Positions 44,901-53,800 of a stretch of DNA of 64,000 bases are shown piece by piece. A model generated the notes under the pieces. It was given only the letters and a program-made list of their open reading frames with translations, was not told the origin of the DNA and searched no databases. Numbering within the stretch: the stretch's first letter is position 1; the number at the start of each line of letters is the position of its first letter. Source of the stretch: Yamagishiella unicocca (taxonomy: Eukaryota > Chlorophyta > Chlorophyceae > Chlamydomonadales > Volvocaceae); contig BDSL01000099.1 in assembly GCA_003116995.1 (NCBI GenBank), positions 248,001 to 312,000 of the forward strand, written 5' to 3'. Both the position numbers and the translations under genes were made by a program.

Positions 44901-47306
44901 CCCCCGCTAGCTGCTGAGCTGCCCGCCCCCCTGCCCCGCCTGGCCCCCTGGCCCCTGGCCCCCTGGCCCGCCTGCCCCCCCTGGCCCCACCCCACCGTGT
45001 CAGTCGAGACCCTCTGTACCAGGGCGACCTGTCCTTCGTACTGCAGGTCGTGGCCCGGTGCGGCGCCACCCTGAGGCTGCTGGACCTACCCGGCGAGTGC
45101 ACCCGGGGGCGTGGAGGGGTGCAGGCGGAGGGGCGGGGGCGGGTGCAGGCGGAGGGGGGGGGCGGGTGCAGGCGGAGGGGCGGGGGCGGGTGCAGGGGGA
45201 GGGGGCGCAGCAGGTGAGGCCAGGCGCACTCGGGGACCACCTGAAGCACGAGGCTGCCTGCAGGTGCGGGGCCAGCCAGGAGGCCGCCGCACTGCCCCCG
45301 GCCCTCACCAGCGCTGGGGTTGCATCCTTGCGCGCACTGGGACCGGAGGGGAACCGGGCAGCAGCCGAATGCAGGTTGCCAGCTCGGCGGGAAAGTCTCC
45401 TTTATACCTAGATCCCCCGAGGCTCGGCCCCGCCCTACACCACCCTACACCGCCCTCTCTCCCCCCCTGCACCACCGCCACCACCCCTGAGGTACCCCCG
45501 ATGTACACACCACCCGCCCACCCCCCCACCCGGCCGCTCCTCCCGCGGAACGTCCTCATCCCGCCTCCCGACCCTCCTCGCGAGCTGCCCGGTCCCCGCC
45601 CCCTGTACGGCGCACCTGCAGGCTGCTGCGGCCCCCCTCCCACCGAGCAGTCGCTGGCTGCGGCGCTGGGCTGCCTCAACCAGCTGCGGGCGCTGTGTCT
45701 GTCCAACTGGCAGGGCGGCGGGGAGGTGGGGGCGGCCCTCAGGCGCTGCACCACCACCCAGCTGGCGCACCTCAACCTGCGGGCAGTGCTGTGAGGGCGG
45801 GCAGGGCAGGGGGATGGGAAAGGGGGAGTGTATAAAAACCGGTTTACGCAACAGGAGGGGGTGAAGCTGCCGTAATGCTTCCCGGAGGAAAGCGGCTCCG
45901 GGCCGGTATGGTCGGGGGGTAGTGCCCCACTGCATGGTCGTCCGGGGGTACTGCCCGCGGAACCCACTCGGGGCGGCCCCGCCCCACGAGGCCACTGTCG
46001 GCCGCCCGTCGTACGGCCTCTTCGCTACTCCGCCATGTGTAACCAATACTCATTCCTACGCTGCCGCCGCCCCACCCTTCCTCAGTGCCGACCCACGGGT
46101 TTCCTCTCATCCCCCACGCTCCTCTCACACCCCATCAGGCCGCTGGTTGATGGCGACCTGGTGCCGCTGCTGCGAGCCAACCCCGGCCTGCGCTCCCTGA
46201 ACGTGGGCTGCTGCCCCCGCCTCACCGACACCTCCCTGGAGCTGGTGGCTGCCGCCTGCCGCGACCTGGAGTCCCTGGACGTGTGCTACGCCACCGGGAT
46301 GAGCTCTGGCGGTGCGGGGAATGAGAGGGGGGTGAGAGGGGGGGAAAGGAAAACCCGTGTACGAAAGAAAAACCGTTTAGAACAGACGTTTCGAGATGCA
46401 TGCTGGAGAACTTGGTTGAGGAAACTAAAGACGGAGGGGGGGGTCGTCAGGGCCTCCACGACACGACACAGCGCGAGTTCGAAAGATCTGACCTGAGCCC
46501 TGGTAGCTGGTACTCGGCCAATGCCCTCCCGTCCCCCCGGCATGACAGGCTCAGCTGCACACGCCCCCCCCCTGCTGCCCCGCCAGGTGTGCGGCTGGTC
46601 GCCACATCGCTCCCTCGCCTCACCCAGCTGGGCTTCTCCGGCTTTGCGGGCCTGGGCGACGCGGACGTTGCCGACATGCTCACCCGCCTGCCGGGGCTGC
46701 GCATGCTGGGTGGGTGGCGGGGGTAGGGGGGGTGGCGAAGGGGGGCATTGGTTGCGGGGCTCTTAGCGCCCGCGTGCACCGTAACCAGTGTGCCCGTTTA
46801 CGTGTTGGGAGAGCACCGGGTGGTTGCTGGATGGGGAGGGGACCCCAGCTTGGATGCAGTGCCCGCCCGGCTAGCAGCAGTGTGTGCAGCTGCTGGGACC
46901 GGATAGCCGCCAGTCCAACCCCGCCCGGTCACCGGCCGTCGAAACACACACGGCCGGTACCTGCCCTGGCCGAATGTCACACTGCAGCGGCCCCGGGGGG
47001 TGGGTGCTCCTCGCAGGCCTGGGGGGCGTCCCCCGCCTCACCGACGCAGCGCTGCGGGCCATCGCCGCCAGCTGCCCCTCCCTGGAGACGCTCTACGCCG
47101 CCGACCTGCCCAACGTGACGCACTGCGGGCTGGCGGCGCTGCTGCGGGGCTGCACCCGCCTGCGCAGGGTGCACATGTCGAAGTGCGCGCAGCTGACGGC
47201 GTCGGACAGGGAGCTGCTGTACAGGTCGTACGGGTACGAGTTTGACGGCGACATGCTGCCGAGCGATGTGGTGCGGGAGGAGAACGAGTTTGCGGGGGAG
47301 GGGTAG
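41984..47306 (+). CDS. F-box-like leucine-rich repeat protein (AMN1 type)
   Basis: About 523 residues. Exons: 41984-42351, 42692-42772, 43239-43307, 43675-43711, 43940-43996, 44306-44421, 45004-45092, 45622-45790, 46139-46311, 46587-46709, 47017-47306. The first exon has an F-box-like helix bundle (PNLLYCIARFLKP ... ELWSTISW). The rest are cysteine-containing leucine-rich repeats (CRNLVHIDMSGCR, HCPNLRSLLARGC, NPGLRSLNVGCCPRLTD, CPSLETLYAADLPNVT), as in AMN1/FBXL proteins. These usually act as substrate-binding parts of SCF ubiquitin ligases. The C-terminus after the last repeat is acidic. One join (45092/45093) needs a GC-AG intron to keep phase. Introns hold G-rich minisatellites and a fragment of the dispersed element. 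The LRR call is firm; the F-box is moderate and the ubiquitin role is inferred. Confidence 0.82.
43308..43470. repeat. GGGGCTCCAGGGGAGGGGCTAG minisatellite
   Basis: About seven tandem units of 22-27 bp begin directly after the donor site of LRR exon 43239-43307. Variation is mainly in G-run length and CCAGG/CCACG. Confidence 0.9.
44555..44625. repeat. CCTGTCTTCxGGGTGG tandem repeat
   Basis: Four units of about 18 bp (CCTGTCTTCAGGGTGGAC and variants with CCGG or CTGG) in the LRR gene intron 44422-45003. Confidence 0.85.
45112..45205. repeat. GGTGCAGGCGGAGGGGCGGG tandem repeat
   Basis: About five G-rich units of roughly 19-20 bp in the LRR gene intron that begins at 45093 (the intron inferred to use a GC donor). 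Confidence 0.8.
46340..46437 (-). repeat. Dispersed intronic element, fragment C
   Basis: The reverse complement matches the right half of copies A and B: CCAAGTTCTCCAGCATGCAT, then TCTGTTCTAAACGGTTTTTC and CACGGGTTTTCC. It lies in the LRR intron 46312-46586. The left half is missing, so this is a truncated or solo-end copy. Confidence 0.7.
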
Positions 47307-48421
47307 GGTCCGAGGAGGGGGGCGGCGGGGGCCCGAGGGGGGGTGAGCACCGGCACCCGCCCGGAATACGGGGGCCGGGGCCTGCAGTGGGTGGGGGGTG
47401 GGAGGCGCACGGCAGGGCAGGGCAGGAGGGCACATCCCTACCCAGTACGGTACCACGTGGACTGTTCTGGCGCTCTAAAGCTTAGGATGGGAGTAAGCCT
47501 GCAATATACAGGGTCGCGAGGGACGCGGCAGTCTGCGTACCCCCCGTTGCAATGTGTTACCGTACGGTATTAGTCGCTTCATAGTATCCGGCACCTGACA
47601 ACGTCACTAAGGATTCTGATGTAGGTAGGAGTACTTTCTGTGCGCACATGCGCGGATGGGATGTGTCTGTTGCTTAGATAGGGGCAACCCGCAGTCCATG
47701 CCAAGATGTTGGCTGCATGTTTAATTCAGCATCTCCATCTGGTTTCACGCTTTCCTCATTTGTTCAGCCCTGCTGTGCAGCTACGTGCGCTGCGCTTGCT
47801 TCATGCGAGTGATGCCGCAAGCTTCGCCTGGGGTACACTATCGGACGATCTATGTTCAAACGCTAATAGCAGCCGAAAGCTACGCGTTGCCTAGCGCCGG
47901 CAGGCGTAAACATCTGTGGCAGGATGCGGTCAGCTCCTCGTTTCAGCAGAGGGACAATTCGCGGTTGCCTGCTTAAGCACGCTCTTTCACTGGGAGCACA
48001 TTTCGCTTTGCATCGGCATTAAGTTGGGCTTGGTATATGAGTACAGTGCTTGTGTTTCCTTGGGTTTCCGGTGCATATTCACGGCTGTTTGGGAGCCGAG
48101 CCTATGTAAGGCAGGGGATGGACCTGAGCTGGCGGGTGCCATGGCGTAGTAAATAATATGTAAAAATTTGTACAATGAGGGTGGGAAACGCTGTCGGCCA
48201 GTAGTAAAACGAGCCTACATACTACGACAGTATAAGTCTGCGATCTCCATATCGTATTCCCATGGCTGTACTGTTGCCAAATGTGCGATCCCGTACGTAC
48301 TGTTGCCAAATTTACATTGCATATTGTTCCTTTGGTGGCGGTATATGGTTGGGCAACCTGACGTTGCGAACTTTGGCGCTCTGCAGATACAATAAAGGAG
48401 ACAGCGCCTTGCTCTAGGAAG
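47307..48421. other. Intergenic region
   Basis: Between the LRR stop and the glycine-zipper gene start. GC content falls sharply compared with the LRR gene body. Small frames have no motifs. It presumably contains the LRR 3' UTR and the next gene's promoter. Confidence 0.45.
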
Positions 48422-49987
48422 ATGGCGTCTTCTGAAGCCTCCTATCATGGCAATGGGAACAGGCACCAAGGATACGGCGTAGCCGCAGTCTCCAGCGCCG
48501 CAAAGCAATGCCTCAATCTGGGTGGGGCAGTGGTGCACACGGCGACGCACAACCGCTTCGTGGGCGCCGGCATAGGTGCCGTCAAACGCTTTTGGGGTTG
48601 GCGTGGGCGCCGTCAAACGTCTCATTCGGAGCGCGGCCTCGCGTCAGACCAACAACAGGCCGTCGTTGGCGCTAGCCCAGAGCGCGGCATTAACTCTTCA
48701 GCTGGCGACCAAGAAGGCAATAATCTGCGCCTATCCCACAACGTCGTCACAGCCTGCCTCGTCGCTGCGCCGTGCTTTGACCTCGGGGGCGCGGTGGCGC
48801 GCGTGAAGCTTCAAAACTGTATCGTTGACGATGCCATACGTGATGTCCAGCAACATCTGGGAGCGCACCCCTTGGCCCCCCTGGGATCGCAGCGAGGGTT
48901 CACGGCAGAGTTTCACCATGCCGCGACCTTCAACCTCGACGCTGTCCGGAAGGGCTCCTCTCTGAGGTAAGTGCGTGCGGCGGCAGCGCCTGCTGGCTGT
49001 CCGGACCGGCCATCGGCGCTCTTATTTGCGGCCGTGGTGAGCACCATCAGGCCATCGGGCACCTACTGGGCGGCAGCTGCTCCTCCCTCGGTGCGAAACG
49101 AAGGGGTTGCACCCCTGGGGGCAGGGGCTGGCTTGGTCCGCTGGAGGAGTCCTGCACGTCGTCCTGCCTCGCACACTCCGCCATGCATGGCTCCCCGCTG
49201 CCGTACGTCTCCCCGCAGGGCTTCCGTGGTGCCCGGCGGCCTGGAGCACGACCTCGTGATTCGCAACACCGCCCTCCCCGGCCAGGAGGACCTGGCCTTG
49301 GCGCAGGTCAAGACCACCAACGACGGCCCACGACTTCGCCGCGCACTGAATGACCCACGCTACGATGGTATGCAGAAGGTTGTCTCGGAGGGCATGGAGA
49401 ATCCCGCCCTGGGGCACTCCTCCGCCCTCAAATTTGACGGCGTGAGCAGCAGCCCTCTGAGTATGGCGCAGGGAGACTCCGCCGCCCTGGACCCGGAAGC
49501 GCACTTCAACCCCATGCGACCCAGTGCGGTCACCGAGGCCGCTGGAGCAGCGCTCCACGGCGCCGCCATCGGAGCGCTGGTCGGTGGTGGGTTGGAGCTT
49601 GCGAGGGTGGTGGTGGCCAAGGGGCATGTGAACTTGGAGGACCTGCGGAGTGTCGGCAAGAGGGCGGCTGTGGGTGCCGCTGTGGGGGCTACCGGCGAGG
49701 CCGTGGCTGTGCTGATGCGCAGCCCGGCGGTGGGTGGCTTGGCTGCCGGGGCAGTGATGTTTGTGTACAGGGTGGCGCAGTGCAGCGACTGGCAGAGCAG
49801 GCGGCGGGAGGCGGTGGCGACGTTGGCAAGCGTCGTTGGCGGTTCGGCGGTCAAGGGCGCGTGCGGGTTGGTGCTGGCGCCTCTCGGCATGGGCGCAGCG
49901 GCGTTCAGCGCCCCGGTGGCTGGGATCGCGGCGGCCATGATTGCGAGCCGCTGTGCTGGAAGTGCGCCCGTGGCGAGCAAGCTATGA
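48422..49987 (+). CDS. Glycine-zipper protein of bacterial appearance, function unknown
   Basis: Two exons, 48422-48966 and 49219-49987, join in phase across a good GT-AG intron and give about 437 residues. Family not named. Residues 1-150 contain two similar stretches (CLNLGGAVVHTATHNRF and CFDLGGAVARVKLQNCI), suggesting an internal duplication. The middle reads GFTAEFHHAATFNLDAVRKG, then LEHDLVIRN, LALAQVKTTND and DPRYDGMQKVV. This style is, in my judgement, closer to proteins of bacterial mobile elements than to algal genes. The C-terminal 160 residues are Gly/Ala-rich helices with glycine-zipper spacing (GAALHGAAIGALVGGGLEL; GKRAAVGAAVGATGEAVAVL), as in membrane-inserting proteins. The 762-base uninterrupted coding exon and low intron count differ from the neighbours. 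The exon join is well supported; function and origin are inference. Confidence 0.62.
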
Positions 49988-50838
49988 CTGCGGGCCAAAC
50001 TGACTGTCCACTGCGCCATATGTGGGGCAGGCCTCTTCAAGGACAGTAGGAGGGGAATGCGCACTTGCAAACAAGCTAACTGCCCTCTGATCGCGCCTTT
50101 TGGGGTCGCTGAGCCCTCGCCGCCGTTCCCTGTCGGCAGTTGCTTCGATATCGTGGGAGGTCGGTTCTTGCCTGCAAGAGCCGCATCCTCACAAGTACCG
50201 GTACTGTTGAAGTGTTGCATCGCAACGCCTACATGTTGGGGTGGTCCTGGAGGTTCTGGGGCCCGAAAGTCTTGTTCGGAGACCTGCGGGCCAGTAGAGG
50301 GCGGCTCCTCCACCCTTTTCAGTTATTCAGGTTACTGCTTGCAGCTCGGGTCAACGCCTGTTTGCCAAGCGCTATAAGCAGCTTATTCTTTGTCGCGCAC
50401 TAGCTACCCACGTGCAGCGGTTTGGGCAGGAACTCAACCCCTGAATTCAACCACGCTCCCACTCCAGCCACCCCACATGCGTCGCTACCAACCTTCACCC
50501 AGCAGCAAGCACCAGCACTTATCGCTAGAGAAATAACCTTTTTTGCGGTGTAACAACCTGTCGGGCCGCAGCTGGCAACTTGGTGTTCGGCATGGGCCCA
50601 ACCTTCCGCCAGCTCGGACAAACCGTCAATGTACGTCCTTCACCAGCCTAACCTGGTTGCAACTGTAAGTGGCATATTGGTATTTGGCAGGTTCAACGTT
50701 CGGTTTAAGCGTCGGTGTGGTTTTTTTGGTCAGTAGGTCAGCCAATCTGGCAAGTATACGACTGATAATGCGTGCGTCAGCTGTTGGGATCGCGGCACCT
50801 CGGCATTGCATCCTCCTGCGTGATCACCTCCTGATCTG
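49988..50838. other. Spacer upstream of the helicase
   Basis: An 851-bp gap of moderate GC with no supported gene. It should hold the 3' UTR of the glycine-zipper gene and the helicase promoter. Confidence 0.45.
50549..50553 (+). terminator. Candidate TGTAA polyadenylation signal
   Basis: TGTAA about 560 nt after the stop of the glycine-zipper gene and 290 nt before the helicase start. Plausible position, no transcript evidence. Confidence 0.35.
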
Positions 50839-53800
50839 ATGGATAATATGGCGGCGGCCGTGGATGAGGCGGCTCTGACCAGGTTCATCACACAGCACTG
50901 TGCGCAACAAAAATGCGCCTCGCCCAGTACTAGTTTTTACAAGCTGAAACAGTCCTTTGACGGCTTCCGAACATGGCGCTATGCCGACATCAGGGCCTGG
51001 TTCAGGGCGCGGCCGGCGCGATACACCATCATTGGACAGCTCGTCGTTCCGCATGGCATGATAGCGGAGGTGAGGAAAAGAGGATGGGATTTGTCGCGGT
51101 CTGGGGCGTGGCCTGGTGCTTTCGTTTCAATGTCCGTACGGACGTGGATGCGAACTTGTCCCCGGCCCCCCATCGTTGCCCCTCCGCCTCCCCTACCACC
51201 TGTAATAGGCGGGTGGATCAGGTCCCGCCTTGGGTGACCCGCTGTTGGTTCACGCGGCCCTGGCGTCCGCGCGGGCGGCCCCCGCCGTGCCGGGCCCCGT
51301 CCCCGCTGCCGTGCTGGCGGCGCTGACGAACCCAGCCCCTGGGGCGCGGGTGAGCCTGTACTGCAGCATCTGCCGCATCAGGTGCACCTCCGAAACCAAC
51401 ATGCGGGCGCACCTAAGGGGGGGCCGCCACCACACCGCCCTCGCCTCCGCGGACGCTCACCAGCTGGAGGAGGCGGTGATGAAGACCACGCAGGACCCCG
51501 CAGCCAGCGGCTGCCACCACTGCGAGCTGTGCGGGAAATGGTGGGGGCGGTGGGGCCGGGGGCAGCGGAGGGGCCCCGGGTGGCCGGGCGGGGAGGTTTG
51601 GGGGTCCGGCAGGGCGGGCAGGAGGGCGGCGGGCAGTGAGGGGAGGCTGCTAGCACGTGCTGGCAAAGGTGGCGGCGGCAGCTGCTGTAGGGGCGGCTGC
51701 AGGTGCCGTGTGGGTGGCCCAGCCTGGCAGCCCTGAGGTGGGGGAGTTCCTCGGGGGGTAGCGTTCTAAGGGGGGAAGGGCGGTGCTGGAGGGGAGGCGT
51801 TTACGGGTCCTCCACCTCGGGCTAAGGCGGCCATTGCGGCCCTGCAGGTGACGACCCCTACTCCATGGCTGAACGACTCTTCAATGATCGCTGCGCTGCC
51901 TCCCCTACCTGCTCCATCTCCCCCCTCCTCCTCGTCCCGCCCTGCCCTCACCCCTCCGCAGGTTCACCCGCCCGCAGCTGTTCAAGGACCACGTGGACAG
52001 CGCAGCTCACCGGGTCCGGGTGTTCTGGCTGCTGCTGCGCTCCTCGCCAGCAGGGTCGGACCCCCCGCCCGCCTCAGCCTCCGACCCACGGGTCACCGTG
52101 TCCGAGCTGCCGCACCCGCTGCCGTCTGTGGCCCCCGGCGGCACCGCCACCCACACCCTGACCATCACCAACCACGGCCCCGGCTCCGTGAAGCTCCGCT
52201 CCGTGAGCTTCCTCACCCCCCCCGCGGACCGCTCCATGCGGCTGGAGGAGGCGAAGGCGGCGGCGGCGCCGCGCGGGCAGCTGGTGTGGCTGCCTGAGGG
52301 GAGCAGCTACGAGGTGAGGCTGGTGCTGGAGCCCACCGCCATGGGCCTTATGAGAAACCTCATCGTGTTCGACTTCGGGCGGGCGACGGTGCTTGCGCGC
52401 CCCGTTGCGGGCGTGTGCTGTCCGCCCGACATGCCGCCGCCGCCGCCGCCGGAACCCCCGGCGGTGGTCAAGGCGCAGCAGCAACGCAGGCGGCGAGGGC
52501 TGGAGCCGGTGAATGAGGAAGTGGTCCGGGGTGAGTGGGCCATGCCGGGCGGGTGCTGACGGGCGGGGTGCTGGGCGGAGGTGGGTGGGACTGGTGGGGG
52601 GGGGGGGCTCAGCGCAGCTGTGGTGATCGCGCCGAGGGCCCCGAGGGATGACCCTTCTAGCAGCCCGCAGCCGACCCGCCAGCCAGCCAGTCCGGCTGGA
52701 GCGACCGCTGCACCCCCCCGGCCGCCTCACCTCTCATGCGGCGACCCCCCGGCACCTGGTCTACCCCCCACTGGATGACATCCCCCCCCTCCCGCCCCCG
52801 GCGCGTCCATACCCTCCCCCCCAGGCATCCCGCCCCCCGGCTACACCGAGAGCACTCCGGCCACCCTGCCGGTGCGCCCCCTGCCGCCCCCCGGGGACCT
52901 GCGGCGGGCGGTGGCTGGGGCCGACTGGAAGTGGCTGGGGGGCCGCATCCCGCCGCTGGGGGAGGCGACCAGCCTCAAGCAGTACGCGGAGCGGGTAAGG
53001 GGGCAAGGGGGCGGAGGGACCCGGATGAGGGCTTGGCTGGCGGGGGGCTTGGCTGGCGGGGGCTTGGCTGGCGGGGGCTTTGCTGGCGGGGCCCGGGTGG
53101 AGGTAGCGCCAGACGGCGCTTTGCGAGGGAGGTGGCGCGTGAGGTCCTAGTCACGGCAGGTGGGCCCAGAAGCAGGACCCGCCTAGCCCCGCCTCCCAGC
53201 CCTAGCACTGCCGTAGTGTGGCTGCCCCAGCACCCACTTCCCGTGGGCTAGGGGACTGCTGCTCCTGCTGCTGCTGTTACTCCTGCAACAGACCGACAAC
53301 CCCCCTGAATCCCCCAACCCCAACCCCCCTCTCCCGCTCCGTAGCTGCAATCGCTGCTGTGGCTGGAGGAGCTGCAGCACGAGATTGACGTGCGCGTGTA
53401 CGACATGAAGGAGGCCACCCTGGAGCGGGCGGGCAGGACCAACCTGCTGGAGCTGTCGGTGGGTGGAGGCCCCCCCCATCCCCCCCAACACCACCGTCAC
53501 TGAGCTCCCTCTGAGGCCGCTCACATCAACGGCTCCTAACACCAGCTTCAGCTTCCGCACACTGTTGTTCCCCTCTTGAGGCCCCTCCGCGGTGCCCCAC
53601 CCGACCTCCGCGACCCCGCTGCCCCCCCACCTCCCCCAGGTGCCCGGGCTGGCTGAGAACCGGCCCTCCGTGCTCAAGGGCGACCGGCTGCTGGTGGCGC
53701 CCTCGGACGGCTCGGCGGGGCGGCGGGAGTACGAGGGCTACGTGCACGCGGTGGAGAAGGAGACGGTGAGGGGGGCGGGTGGGGTGTCGGAGGGTAGGGC

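Noticed and set aside
49022..50313. Long minus-strand frames (201 and 317 residues) opposite the glycine-zipper gene.
   Set aside because: Shadow frames; the plus-strand protein has coherent helices and a perfect in-phase intron, while the minus frames read as Ala/Pro/Thr low complexity.
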